From CAWGGS01 sp963822095 (GTDB lineage: Bacteria > Desulfobacterota > Desulfobulbia > Desulfobulbales > Desulfocapsaceae): 64,000 nt of DNA. Below the pieces are notes generated by a model, which searched no databases, was not told the origin of the DNA, and saw nothing but the letters and a program-made list of their open reading frames with translations. Positions 13,568 through 22,557 of the stretch are shown piece by piece (position 1 is the first letter of the stretch; each line of letters begins with the position of its first letter). The stretch covers positions 1 to 64,000 of the forward strand of contig CAWGGS010000001.1 of NCBI GenBank assembly GCA_963822095.1. The letters run 5' to 3'. A program made the position numbers and the translations under genes.

Positions 13568-14776
13568 ATGGCAGTCAGTCAAATTGAAGAGGTAATAGAA
13601 GACATCAAGGCCGGGAAGATGATTATCCTGGTTGACGACGAAGATCGTGAAAATGAAGGTGACCTGTGTATGGCTGCCGAACTGGTGACCACGGAGGCCA
13701 TCAACTTCATGGCTAAATATGGCAGAGGACTCATCTGCCTGACCTTAACTCCAGATCTGGTGGATAAGCTTGAGCTTCCAATGATGGTTGCCAACAACCA
13801 GTCTCCTTACGGAACCGGATTTACGATCAGTATTGAGGCCAGAACCGGGGTGACAACCGGCATATCTGCAGCTGATCGAGCCCGGACAATTCAGGCTGCA
13901 GTGGCAACGGACGCCCAGGCCCGAGACCTGGTCAGCCCCGGCCACATCTTTCCGCTTCGAGCCCGGAAAGGTGGGGTTCTGGTACGAACAGGCCAGACAG
14001 AAGGCTCGGTCGATCTTTCCCGGCTTGCAGGTATGAAAACGGCCGGCGTGATCTGCGAGGTCATGAACGAAGACGGTACGATGGCTAGAATGCCGGATCT
14101 GGAGAAATTTGCCGAGGAACATAATCTGAAGATTGCAACCATCGCCGATCTGGTGGCCTATCGCCTGCGTCGGGATGTCTTGATTCACAGGGTGGCAGAG
14201 GCACGGATTCCCACCGATAATGCTGGAGAATTCACCGCGATTGTCTATACCAATGATATCGATACCTACGAACATCTTGCCTTGGTGAAAGGAACGATTG
14301 AGCCCGACAAGCGGACCCTGGTCCGGGTCCATTCCGAATGCCTTACCGGGGATGTTTTTGGATCCTCTCGGTGCGATTGCGGTTTGCAGCTCAATGCTGC
14401 AATGCGGATGATAGAACAGGAGGGCTGTGGTGTATTGCTCTACATGAGACAGGAAGGTCGGGGCATAGGGCTTGGCAATAAAATCAAGGCCTATAAACTT
14501 CAGGATGAGGAAGGGATCGACACGGTCGATGCCAACATCAAACTTGGCTTCAAGCCCGATTTGCGAGATTATGGGATCGGAGCGCAGATTCTTCGTGATC
14601 TCGGCGTACGGAAAATGGGGCTGTTGACCAATAACCCCAAAAAGATAATCGGGCTGGACGGATACGGGCTTGAGGTTGTTGATCGATTCCCTCTGGAAAT
14701 TGAAGCAGGGGATGAAAACAAAGAGTATCTTCAGTGTAAACGTGATAGAATGGGACATCTTATCCAGGTCGATTGA
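13568..14776 (+). CDS. ribBA: Bifunctional DHBP synthase / GTP cyclohydrolase II
   Basis: 402 residues from ATG 13568; GTG 13559 would add three residues and neither start has a strong Shine-Dalgarno. The N-terminal RibB domain (1-200) has D-D-E-D-R-E-N-E-G-D-L and R-x-G-Q-T-E-G-S-V-D-L-S-R-L-A-G and makes 3,4-dihydroxy-2-butanone 4-phosphate. The C-terminal RibA domain has the zinc cysteines (H-S-E-C-L-T-G-D, R-C-D-C-G) and R-Q-E-G-R-G-I-G-L and opens GTP. Both branches of riboflavin synthesis thus start from one protein. Confidence 0.95.
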   Translation: MAVSQIEEVIEDIKAGKMIILVDDEDRENEGDLCMAAELVTTEAINFMAKYGRGLICLTLTPDLVDKLELPMMVANNQSPYGTGFTISIEARTGVTTGISAADRARTIQAAVATDAQARDLVSPGHIFPLRARKGGVLVRTGQTEGSVDLSRLAGMKTAGVICEVMNEDGTMARMPDLEKFAEEHNLKIATIADLVAYRLRRDVLIHRVAEARIPTDNAGEFTAIVYTNDIDTYEHLALVKGTIEPDKRTLVRVHSECLTGDVFGSSRCDCGLQLNAAMRMIEQEGCGVLLYMRQEGRGIGLGNKIKAYKLQDEEGIDTVDANIKLGFKPDLRDYGIGAQILRDLGVRKMGLLTNNPKKIIGLDGYGLEVVDRFPLEIEAGDENKEYLQCKRDRMGHLIQVD

Positions 14777-14818
14777 CGAGGACATGTACAGCCAACCCGT
14801 CCGGCAGGAACGGATTGG

Positions 14819-14890
14819 CCGGCAACAACAAGACATGAAAGTTCCGTAATAAGGCATGACAAGGTCGGTACGTCAAAAGACTTTCATATA
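14819..14890 (+). repeat. Hairpin element upstream of ribH (copy 1)
   Basis: Begins CCGGCAACAAC (14819-14829), then ATGAAAG (14835-14841), a 39-nt interior and CTTTCAT (14881-14887). The same layout recurs after ribH at 15407-15480. The element ends 25 nt before the ribH start, so it could affect transcription or translation of ribH. Confidence 0.6.
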
Positions 14891-14914
14891 ATTTTGAGAA
14901 CAAGGCGGAAAGAA

Positions 14915-15382
14915 ATGGTAAATGTGATTGAAGGGCACCTGAAGGCGGATGGAAAAAAATTTGCCATAATCGTTGCACGATTTAATTCATTTATTGCAGA
15001 GAAGTTGAGAGAGGGAGCGCTCGATACCCTGATGCGTTCCGGGGCCATGGAGGCAGATATCGATGTCATAAGGGTACCGGGAGCGTTTGAAATACCACTT
15101 GTTGCCAAAAAACTTGCAGAATCCCAGAAATATGATGCTATAATCTGTCTCGGAGTTGTGATTCGTGGGGCTACTCCCCATTTTGACGTGGTCGTCAATG
15201 AAGTTTCAAAAGGGGCGGCCCATGTGGGGTTGGAAACCGGAATTCCAGTCCTCTTTGGTGTCCTGACCACCGAAAATATTGAACAGGCCATAGAGCGGTC
15301 GGGAACCAAGGCGGGGAATAAGGGAGCCGAGGTGGCCGTGGCTGCAATAGAGATGGCCAACCTGATGGCCAATCTCCATTAA
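14915..15382 (+). CDS. ribH: 6,7-dimethyl-8-ribityllumazine synthase
   Basis: 155 residues from ATG 14915, preceded by AAGGCGG; a TTG at 14894 would add seven non-family residues. Condenses the RibB product with 5-amino-6-ribitylamino-uracil to lumazine, the substrate of RibE. Typical motifs: A-R-F-N near the N-terminus, V-P-G-A-F-E-I-P, and C-L-G-V-V-I-R-G-A-T-P-H-F-D with the catalytic His. Flanked on both sides by copies of the same hairpin element. Confidence 0.95.
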   Translation: MVNVIEGHLKADGKKFAIIVARFNSFIAEKLREGALDTLMRSGAMEADIDVIRVPGAFEIPLVAKKLAESQKYDAIICLGVVIRGATPHFDVVVNEVSKGAAHVGLETGIPVLFGVLTTENIEQAIERSGTKAGNKGAEVAVAAIEMANLMANLH

Positions 15383-15406
15383 TCTGCCTGGCTGAACCGA
15401 ACCGGA

Positions 15407-15480
15407 CCGGCAACAACGCAATATGAAAGCTCGCCCCTTCGGCATGCTCAGGCCATCGCTTCATGGAGACTTTCATATTA
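15407..15480 (+). repeat. Hairpin element downstream of ribH (copy 2)
   Basis: CCGGCAACAAC (15407-15417), then ATATGAAAG (15421-15429), a 40-nt interior, and CTTTCATAT (15470-15478). It matches copy 1 in order and spacing while the interior differs, as expected if the stem is conserved. Confidence 0.6.
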
Positions 15481-15606
15481 AGGGCGGTTGCTCCCTGTTG
15501 ATCCTTCTTTGTAAATACTTGGAAATGTGCTGGAGCTGTTCCGACAAGAGAGTTGTTTTTATCGGACGGCTCCATTTTGATTTGATTAAAGCGAGCGGAT
15601 TATTAG

Positions 15607-16065
15607 ATGGGAATTCGTAGAAAGGCCAGGGAGTCCGCCCTGCAGTTTCTCTTCCAGGACGACTTTGCAGATGCCGGCACCAGACGGAAAGTGTCGGCCG
15701 AAAGCTTTGAGCTTTTCTGTAATCTCTATCAGGTCAACAGGAGGGCACGTGGGTATACCTTGGAGTTGTTGCAGGGGATATGGAAAAACTGCGACCATAT
15801 CGACAATCTGATAGGAGGATGCGCCAAGAACTGGCGGTTGGAAAGAATCGCCATCACCGACAGGAATCTTTTGCGAATCGGTGTTTATGAAATGGTATAC
15901 AGCGAGGATGTTCCTGTTCAGGTGGCAATCAACGAGGCGGTCGAGATAGCAAAACGTTTTGGAAGCGATGATTCGCCGTCCTTTATCAACGGAATACTCG
16001 ATGCCGTCAAAAATGTGATACAGGACCCTGTCCGTCAAACACCGAACGTCCCGGAGAAGGAGTAA
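15607..16065 (+). CDS. nusB: Transcription antitermination factor NusB
   Basis: 152 residues, all helical; N-terminal R-R-K-A-R-E-S-A-L-Q-F-L-F-Q-D-D and the C-terminal F-I-N-G-I-L-D-A-V are hallmarks. With NusE (S10, also in this window) it binds boxA of rRNA leaders and supports processive rRNA transcription. nusB following ribH is a very common bacterial order. The 240-nt gap before it contains the ribH hairpin copy 2. Confidence 0.93.
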   Translation: MGIRRKARESALQFLFQDDFADAGTRRKVSAESFELFCNLYQVNRRARGYTLELLQGIWKNCDHIDNLIGGCAKNWRLERIAITDRNLLRIGVYEMVYSEDVPVQVAINEAVEIAKRFGSDDSPSFINGILDAVKNVIQDPVRQTPNVPEKE

Positions 16066-16126
16066 TTGGACCCAAGGGGCGGTTATTGTCCGTTATAACT
16101 CTCATCCCATCTGATCGGGGAGCTTC

Positions 16127-18250
16127 ATGGAAAAACAAGCAATGCACCCTGGGCTGAAAAAGGAAGCGGCTGCCGTTTTCGGAATCTTTACCTCGATTTT
16201 TCTTGTTCTGGCCCTCATCTCCCATTACTCATTACACGGTTCGGGGAATTGGTGTGGTGAAGTGGGCAAGCTGGTTTCCGAGATATTGATCGGTTTTCTG
16301 GGCTGGGGGGCCTTCCTGATGGCCGGATTGATATTTTTTTCGTCCTTTCTGTTTTTTACCCCGGACATGTCCTTTAAGCGTCTGCCCCAGGTTGTTGTCG
16401 GGCTGACCGGTGCAGCCATCTCCTTTTGTGGCCTGCTCTCCTCGATGTCCTTGTACGACAAACGATTTTTCGAGTCAGGTGGCTTTATCGGCAAAACGGT
16501 GTTCGGCCTGGCCGCTTCGATGTTGGGTGGGGTTGGAACGGTCTTGACCCTGTTCCTGGTATTTCTTATCTCCCTCATGGTTTCGACATCATTTTCTCCC
16601 TACAGGCTCTGTTCATTTTTTCTGCGAGGGATCAAGAGAACTCTGTGGGGAATAGCAGGCTTGGTCTCAGGTGCAGGCCGGAAAAGAGGGCCGGAGAAAG
16701 AACGACGGATTACTGTCCGAAGATCTGAATCGATTCCGGAGCAGGCGTCGTTACCTTCGGCCACAATTCCCGTTGTAAAGGAGTTGCCCAGGGTCACCGA
16801 TGCGTCTCAAAAGGAAGAAACATTTGCCCTTCGGCCGGTGGCCCGTGGTGACTGGAAGCTTCCCACCCTTTCGCTGCTCAATAAAAACCGTCAGGTTCAC
16901 AAAGACGTCGACAAGGAAATCTATTATGGAATTTCCAAGAAGCTGGAAGAGAAGCTCGGGAATTTCGGGGTATCCGGTAAGGTGGTCGGCATATCGCCCG
17001 GACCAGTAGTTACCACCTATGAGTATGCCCCGGCCCCGGGAATTAAAATCAACAAGATAGTAGGTCTTGCAGATGATTTGGCCTTGGGGTTGCGAGCGCA
17101 GTCGGTTCGTGTTGTCGGTTCGGTTCCGGGAAAGGCAGCACTTGGTATTGAAATCCCCAATGCCTTCAGGCAGATCGTCTATATTCGGGATTTGATTGGT
17201 TCGGAAAATTATATCAATAATTCCAGCAAGCTTTCAATAACACTTGGTTTGGACGTGGTGGGAAATGCCGTGATTGCGGATCTGGCTAAGATGCCCCATC
17301 TGCTCATAGCAGGAGCCACTGGAGCTGGAAAAAGTGTGGGGATCAATACCATTATTGCCTCCATCCTGTTTAATGCGACGCCTGAAGAAGTTAGATTTTT
17401 AATGATTGATCCGAAGCGAATCGAGCTCTCAGGTTATGAGGGTATTCCTCATCTCCTCCATCCTGTCGTTGTCGACCCGAAGCTTGCCTCACGGGCTCTG
17501 CAATGGGCGGTTAGAGAGATGGAACGAAGGTACCGTCTTTTGGAAGAGGCAAAGGTTAAGGGGTTTGATTCATACAATGAAGTTTCCAAGGAAAAATTGC
17601 CCTATATTGTGGTCATCGTCGACGAGCTTGCCGATTTGATGATGGTTGCATCAAAGGATGTCGAAGGGGCGATTGCCAGGCTGGCGCAGATGGCACGGGC
17701 GGCAGGTATTCATTTGCTTCTGGCAACGCAGAGACCCTCTGTTGATGTCTTGACCGGGTTGATAAAGGCCAATTTCCCAACCAGGATCTCTTTTAAAGTA
17801 TCCTCGAAAATAGATTCCCGTACTATTATCGACACCTCCGGGGCGGAGCATCTGCTGGGAGCGGGGGACATGCTCTACCTTCCACCGGGTACTTCCGGGC
17901 TTGTCAGGATACACGGTGCCTATATTTCTGAAGAAGAGACAACGAAGCTTGTAGAATTTCTCAAGAAACAAGGTCGGGCAACCTATGATGACACGGTCAT
18001 TGAAGAGATAGAGTCGGAAGATCCACTTTCGGAAACCGACAGTGAGATGGAAATGGATGATCGATACGACGAAGCAGTAGGAATCGTCGGTGAGTCGGGT
18101 CAGGCATCGATTTCCATGCTTCAGAGACGTCTTCGTGTGGGGTACAACAGAGCCGCTCGGATGATCGAAACGATGGAGCGTGAGGGGATTGTCGGACCGG
18201 CGGATGGAGCCAAGCCTCGCGAAGTCCTTGTGCGTAACAGTTACGATTAG
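16127..18250 (+). CDS. ftsK: DNA translocase FtsK/SpoIIIE
   Basis: 707 residues. Four or so membrane helices at 15-165, a short linker, then the motor: alpha/beta RecA-like domains with Walker A G-A-T-G-A-G-K-S (about 395-402) and Walker B V-I-V-D-E-L-A-D-L-M-M, followed by a winged-helix gamma domain at 645-705 (G-Q-A-S-I-S-M-L-Q-R-R). It pumps the terminus region through the closing septum and activates XerCD at dif. Shorter than E. coli FtsK because the linker is brief. Separated from nusB by 61 nt. Confidence 0.95.
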   Translation: MEKQAMHPGLKKEAAAVFGIFTSIFLVLALISHYSLHGSGNWCGEVGKLVSEILIGFLGWGAFLMAGLIFFSSFLFFTPDMSFKRLPQVVVGLTGAAISFCGLLSSMSLYDKRFFESGGFIGKTVFGLAASMLGGVGTVLTLFLVFLISLMVSTSFSPYRLCSFFLRGIKRTLWGIAGLVSGAGRKRGPEKERRITVRRSESIPEQASLPSATIPVVKELPRVTDASQKEETFALRPVARGDWKLPTLSLLNKNRQVHKDVDKEIYYGISKKLEEKLGNFGVSGKVVGISPGPVVTTYEYAPAPGIKINKIVGLADDLALGLRAQSVRVVGSVPGKAALGIEIPNAFRQIVYIRDLIGSENYINNSSKLSITLGLDVVGNAVIADLAKMPHLLIAGATGAGKSVGINTIIASILFNATPEEVRFLMIDPKRIELSGYEGIPHLLHPVVVDPKLASRALQWAVREMERRYRLLEEAKVKGFDSYNEVSKEKLPYIVVIVDELADLMMVASKDVEGAIARLAQMARAAGIHLLLATQRPSVDVLTGLIKANFPTRISFKVSSKIDSRTIIDTSGAEHLLGAGDMLYLPPGTSGLVRIHGAYISEEETTKLVEFLKKQGRATYDDTVIEEIESEDPLSETDSEMEMDDRYDEAVGIVGESGQASISMLQRRLRVGYNRAARMIETMEREGIVGPADGAKPREVLVRNSYD

Positions 18251-18523
18251 CATCAATCCAGGGAATTTAGTGTGAAATTTCCTTGACAATATTTTACCAA
18301 CAAATTATATCTCTAGCTGGTAAAAATGAGTGACCGTTCATTTTTCTGAGCGGTAGGTCGTGTCTCGTTTTGTTCTGGAATACTAACCATTTACTTTCTG
18401 AATCAGCAGTCCTCGGAGGGTAAATGCGATCGGTGTTTGCAAGTTGTGAGAGTTTTGCATAGGTCAAGTGGGTCCTGGATGCTCAGGGTCACAACAGTTA
18501 AACCAAACTGAGGAGGTAGTTTA
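18251..18523. other. ftsK-aprB intergenic region and long apr leader
   Basis: 273 bp with no gene. Holds the apr promoter and about 205 nt of untranslated leader. The leader has an AT-rich hairpin and the partly complementary GACCG...GCGGTAGGTC near 18333-18360; no known riboswitch is recognised. Confidence 0.5.
18283..18311 (+). promoter_or_regulatory. Strong sigma70-type promoter of the apr operon
   Basis: Consensus TTGACA (18283-18288), exactly 17 bp, then TATATC (18306-18311). The transcript would have a leader of about 205 nt before aprB; it contains an AT-rich hairpin (AAAAATGA/TCATTTTT at about 18323-18345). This is the only good promoter in the ftsK-aprB gap. Confidence 0.65.
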
Positions 18524-18943
18524 ATGCCAAGTTATGTAGATCCTTCCAAGTGTGATGGTTGTAAGGGTGGAGACAAAACCGCATGCATGTACATCTGTCC
18601 CAACGATTTGATGGTTTTAAACGTTGAGGAAATGCTGGCGTATAATCAGGAACCCGATGCATGCTGGGAATGTTATTCCTGTGTAAAGATTTGCCCCCAG
18701 GGTGCAATCTTTGTTCGCGGTTATGATGACTTTGTACCAATGGGCGGCCAGGTTCATCCGATGAGGTCCTCCAATGACATTATGTGGACCGTCAAGTTCC
18801 GTAATGGTAATTTGAAACGTTTTAAATTCCCTATCCGCACTACTGCTGAGGGTGAAGCTAATGCCTATGGCGATCAGACAGGCGCTAGCCTTGATGATGA
18901 GTGTCTGCTTTTGGAGACCGAACTCCCGACACCGAAGGTATGA
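18524..18943 (+). CDS. aprB: Adenylylsulfate (APS) reductase, beta subunit
   Basis: 139 residues, Shine-Dalgarno GAGGAGGT. Ferredoxin-like head with eight cysteines for two [4Fe-4S] clusters: C10, C13, C21, C25-P and C47, C50, C53, C57-P. The C-terminal tail wraps around AprA in known structures. It relays electrons from the Qmo complex to the FAD of AprA for reduction of APS to sulfite and AMP in the cytoplasm. Followed by aprA after 58 nt; the order aprB-aprA-qmoABC is the sulfate-reducer arrangement. Confidence 0.97.
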   Translation: MPSYVDPSKCDGCKGGDKTACMYICPNDLMVLNVEEMLAYNQEPDACWECYSCVKICPQGAIFVRGYDDFVPMGGQVHPMRSSNDIMWTVKFRNGNLKRFKFPIRTTAEGEANAYGDQTGASLDDECLLLETELPTPKV

Positions 18944-19001
18944 TAAAGGCTGAGCTGGGAACTTTAACAAAAAAAATCTTTAGCAATAAGGAGATTTGAA
19001 T

Positions 19002-21020
19002 ATGGCATTACCAAATAAACCGAAAGGTGAGCTTAAGGCCGTAGTTAATCCTGAGGTTGTGGAACACGATGAAGATATTCTCATCATCGGCGGTGGTATG
19101 GCTGCCTGTGGCGCTGCTTTTGAGATTAAAAAATGGGCACCCGCAGACATGAAGATTAAGTTGATCGACAAGGCCTCTCTGCAGCGTTCAGGTGCTGTTG
19201 CTCAGGGCCTTTCCGCCATCAACACCTACATCGGCGAAAACCCGATTGAAAGCTACGTGAAGATGGTTCGTAACGACCTGATGGGCGTTGTTCGTGAGGA
19301 CCTGATCTATGACTGTGGTCGTCACGTAGATGAGTCCGTTAAGTTGTTTGAAGAGTGGGGACTCCCGGTTTGGAAGAAAGATGACAAAGGTGAAAACCTT
19401 GACGGCGCCAAACCTGCTAAGACCCTGCGAGAAGGCGGCATGCCTGTTCGTACCGGTAAATGGCAGATCATGATCAACGGTGAGTCTTATAAGTGTATCG
19501 TTGCTGAGCCTGCAGCTACCGCTCTTGGTGCCGACAATGTCCTCGAGCGTATTTTTATCGTTAAACTGCTTCTTGACAAAAATAAAGCGAATCAGATTGC
19601 CGGCGCAGTCGGTTTCTCTACTCGTGAGAACAAAGTTCACGTATTCCGTTGCAAAGCTGCTCTGGTTGCCTGTGGTGGTGCTGTTAATATCTTCCGTCCG
19701 CGGTCTACCGGTGAAGGTAAGGGACGTGCCTGGTATCCTGTATGGAATGCCGGTTCCACCTATACCATGTGTGCTCAGGTAGGTGCTACCCTGACCATGA
19801 TGGAAAACCGCTTCACCCCGGCCCGTTTCAAAGATGGTTACGGCCCGGTTGGTGCATGGTTCCTGCTGTTCAAGGCCAAAGTTCAGAACGGCCTCGGCGA
19901 GTTCTATGCCAACAGTGATTCCGTCAAGGAAGAGCTGTCCCAATTCATGCCGTACGGCGGTTCCCCGGTTACCCCGACCTGTCTGCGTAACCATCTCATG
20001 ATCAATGAGATGAGAGCAGGTCGTGGCCCTCTGTACATGGCTACCGATGTGGCTCTGAATGCTTTCCTCGATGAGAAAAAAGCAGCTGGTATGGACGAGA
20101 AATCCTTGAAGAAATTCTGGAAGCACCTTGAGTCTGAGGCGTGGGAAGACTTCCTGGATATGTCCGTTGGTCAGGCCGGTCTGTGGGCTGGTGCAAACGT
20201 TGAGCCTGAGAAGGTAGGCTCCGAGATTATGCCGACTGAACCCTACATGCTTGGTTCTCACTCCGGTTGTTGTGGTATCTGGACCTCCGGTCCGAACGAA
20301 GACTGGGTCCCGACGATCAACAATCCTTCCCGTTCCCATCAGTATAAATGGGGCTACAACCGTATGACCACAGTTGACGGTCTGTTCACTGCCGGTGACG
20401 GTGTTGGCGCATCCGGTCATAAGTTCTCCTCCGGTTCCCATGCAGAGGGTCGTATCGCTGCAAAACAAATGGTTAAATTCTGTCGTGATAACGCAGATTT
20501 TAAACCAGAGTTGAAACAAACCGCTCAAGAGCTCGCTGATGAGATCTACGCTCCGGTTAAACTGTATCAGGAGAATGTTGGTCTGTCTACAGCAGCTGAC
20601 GTTAACCCGGCCTACTGTAAACCAGCCGGTTTGATGATGCGTCTGATGAAGGCTACCGATGAGTACGGCGGTGGTGTTGCAACCTACTATATGACCTCCG
20701 GCAAAATGCTTAATATCTGCCTGGATCTGCTCAAGCTCCTCCGTGAGGATGCAGAGAAGATGGCAGCAGGAGATCTGCATGAGCTCCTTCGTTGCTGGGA
20801 GAACTATCATCGTATCTGGTGTGTTGAGGCGCATATTCGTCACATCGAGTTCCGTAAAGAGTCTCGTTACCCCGGATTCTACTACAGATCTGATTTCCCG
20901 ACCGTAGATGATGAGAACTGGAAGTGTTTCGTTAACTCCACCTTCAATCCTGAGTCCAAGGAATGGAAGTGTGAGAAGGTAGAATGTGTCAATATTCTGC
21001 CGACCGAACCCTGGCTGTAA
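19002..21020 (+). CDS. aprA: Adenylylsulfate (APS) reductase, alpha subunit
   Basis: 672 residues from ATG 19002, 8 nt after AAGGAG; a TTG at 18996 is rejected. Flavoprotein of the fumarate reductase/succinate dehydrogenase fold: FAD motif I-I-G-G-G-M-A-A-C-G-A-A near residue 28 and S-G-A-V-A-Q-G-L-S-A-I-N after it. N-F-I-I-type capping and the H-S-G-C-C-G-I-W segment with a catalytic-type His are present. Catalyses APS + 2e- to sulfite + AMP. Highly biased codon use indicates very high expression. Confidence 0.97.
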   Translation: MALPNKPKGELKAVVNPEVVEHDEDILIIGGGMAACGAAFEIKKWAPADMKIKLIDKASLQRSGAVAQGLSAINTYIGENPIESYVKMVRNDLMGVVREDLIYDCGRHVDESVKLFEEWGLPVWKKDDKGENLDGAKPAKTLREGGMPVRTGKWQIMINGESYKCIVAEPAATALGADNVLERIFIVKLLLDKNKANQIAGAVGFSTRENKVHVFRCKAALVACGGAVNIFRPRSTGEGKGRAWYPVWNAGSTYTMCAQVGATLTMMENRFTPARFKDGYGPVGAWFLLFKAKVQNGLGEFYANSDSVKEELSQFMPYGGSPVTPTCLRNHLMINEMRAGRGPLYMATDVALNAFLDEKKAAGMDEKSLKKFWKHLESEAWEDFLDMSVGQAGLWAGANVEPEKVGSEIMPTEPYMLGSHSGCCGIWTSGPNEDWVPTINNPSRSHQYKWGYNRMTTVDGLFTAGDGVGASGHKFSSGSHAEGRIAAKQMVKFCRDNADFKPELKQTAQELADEIYAPVKLYQENVGLSTAADVNPAYCKPAGLMMRLMKATDEYGGGVATYYMTSGKMLNICLDLLKLLREDAEKMAAGDLHELLRCWENYHRIWCVEAHIRHIEFRKESRYPGFYYRSDFPTVDDENWKCFVNSTFNPESKEWKCEKVECVNILPTEPWL

Positions 21021-21048
21021 TAAGGGCTCGGCTCTAATGATGTAAAGG

Positions 21049-21088
21049 AAATCTCCAGGAGTCACTTGTGATTCCTGGAGATTTTTGT
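21049..21088 (+). terminator. Rho-independent terminator after aprA
   Basis: AAATCTCCAGGA (21049-21060) pairs perfectly with 21073-21084, extended inward by four more pairs around a CTTG loop, and runs into TTTTT. It separates aprBA from qmoABC and should give more AprBA than Qmo. Confidence 0.85.
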
Positions 21089-21104
21089 TATGTACTCAAT
21101 TTTG

Positions 21105-21149
21105 GCTTATATGGGTCAGAATCGTATCCGGTATCTGGTCCATATAAGC
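21105..21149 (+). repeat. Inverted repeat upstream of qmoA
   Basis: GCTTATATGG (21105-21114) and its exact complement (21140-21149), with partly matching inner flanks (GTCAG/CTGGT). It is followed by AAAAATGTTT rather than a long T-tract, so a regulatory or RNA-processing site is as likely as a second terminator. The gap 21150-21291 shows no better signal than a weak TACAAT near 21257 and ATTGTACAAT palindrome. Confidence 0.5.
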
Positions 21150-21291
21150 TAAAAATGTTTGTACTATCGCGGTAAATTTATAGCCGGCCTGAAGAGGATT
21201 ACCTTTCCGGTCCGGAACAGGTAGAGAAGGTTCGATCTGTTAATGAGTGAAAATTGTACAATATATTTAAGAGCAACAATGGAGGAAAAGT

Positions 21292-22551
21292 ATGACTGAC
21301 GAGCAAGGCACCTCAGGTGCAATTTTGGTCGTGGGCGGTGGTATCAGCGGGCTGACATCGGCCCTTGAAGCCGCTGAAGTCGGAAATGATGTGTTTCTGA
21401 TTGAAAAGAGCGCCTCTTTCGGTGGTCGTGTGGCGCAGCTAAACCAATATTTTCCCAAACTGTGTCCACCAAGCTGTGGTTTGGAGATTAATTTTCGTCG
21501 TGTGAAAAACAACCGTAAAATTCGTACCTACACTATGACCACAGTCAAATCCGTAAGTGGTGGTCCGGGAAACTATCAGGTAGACCTCGAGATTGCTCCT
21601 CGATATGTCAACAGCAACTGTACCGCTTGCGGAGACTGTGCTGAAGCATGTCCGGATATGATAGACAACGAGTTTAATTTCGGGATGAATAAATCCAAGG
21701 CCGCATACCTTCCTCATGAAATGGCCTATCCGAGAAGGTATGTTATCGCCAAGGATCAATTGTCCGCTGACGGAGCCGAGGCTGTAAAAGCTGCCTGTAA
21801 ATACAATGCGGTCGATCTCGACATGCAATCGCAAAATGTGACGCTTAATGTATCATCCATAATATGGGCAACCGGATGGACTCCCTATGATGCAACCAAG
21901 ATGGACAACCTGAAATACGGTCAATCAGATGCCATTATCACCAACATGATGATGGAACGATTGGCGGCGGCAAATGGACCTACCGGTGGATCCATAGTGC
22001 GTCCCGGTGATGGGAAGGAAATTGAATCAATAGCCTTTGTACAGTGTGCCGGATCTCGCGATGAGAATCATCTGGAGTATTGTTCGCATATCTGCTGCAT
22101 GGCAACTCTGAAGCAGATGACCTACGTGAGAGAACGCTACCCGGAAGCCAAGATGTATGTCTTCTATATCGATCTGCGTACTCCTGGAAAATATGAAAAA
22201 TTCCGTGAAAAGGTAAGCGGTGATCCCAATGCATTCTTTATTAAGGGGAAAGTTGCGGAAATTACTCCCGAAAGTGATGGTGGTGTGACAGTCGTCGCTG
22301 AAAATGCAGTCAGCGGGGAGAAAATTCATCAGAAGGTTGATATGGCCGTACTGGCAACAGGAATGCAGCCCTCATTGGCTGTTCAGGGAGCGCCTGTCAG
22401 TCTGAATATGGATACAAGTGGTTTCGTCATTTCCGATAATGAGCAAGGAATGATAGCAGCCGGTTGTGCGAAAAAAGCCGCCGATGTCGTCACCACTACT
22501 CAATCATCCACCGCAGCTGCCTTGAAGGCAATTCAGATATCCAGGAGGTAA
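21292..22551 (+). CDS. qmoA: Quinone-interacting membrane-bound oxidoreductase subunit QmoA
   Basis: 419 residues, Shine-Dalgarno GGAGGAAAAG. HdrA-like flavoprotein: FAD motif V-V-G-G-G-I-S-G-L-T near residue 13, L-C-P-P-S-C-G after it, and a ferredoxin-type C-T-A-C-G-D-C-A-E-A-C-P. Soluble, membrane-associated through QmoC. With QmoB it passes menaquinol-derived electrons toward AprBA, and flavin-based confurcation has been proposed for the family. Ends 6 nt before qmoB. Confidence 0.95.
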   Translation: MTDEQGTSGAILVVGGGISGLTSALEAAEVGNDVFLIEKSASFGGRVAQLNQYFPKLCPPSCGLEINFRRVKNNRKIRTYTMTTVKSVSGGPGNYQVDLEIAPRYVNSNCTACGDCAEACPDMIDNEFNFGMNKSKAAYLPHEMAYPRRYVIAKDQLSADGAEAVKAACKYNAVDLDMQSQNVTLNVSSIIWATGWTPYDATKMDNLKYGQSDAIITNMMMERLAAANGPTGGSIVRPGDGKEIESIAFVQCAGSRDENHLEYCSHICCMATLKQMTYVRERYPEAKMYVFYIDLRTPGKYEKFREKVSGDPNAFFIKGKVAEITPESDGGVTVVAENAVSGEKIHQKVDMAVLATGMQPSLAVQGAPVSLNMDTSGFVISDNEQGMIAAGCAKKAADVVTTTQSSTAAALKAIQISRR

Positions 22552-22557
22552 TGATCA

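Noticed and set aside
13745..14857. 370-residue open frame antisense to ribBA
   Set aside because: Shadow of a confidently identified gene; composition and lack of family motifs argue against coding.
19188..21065. 625-residue open frame antisense to aprA
   Set aside because: It mirrors aprA exactly, has no ribosome binding site or recognisable domain, and arises from the strong codon bias of aprA avoiding certain triplets.
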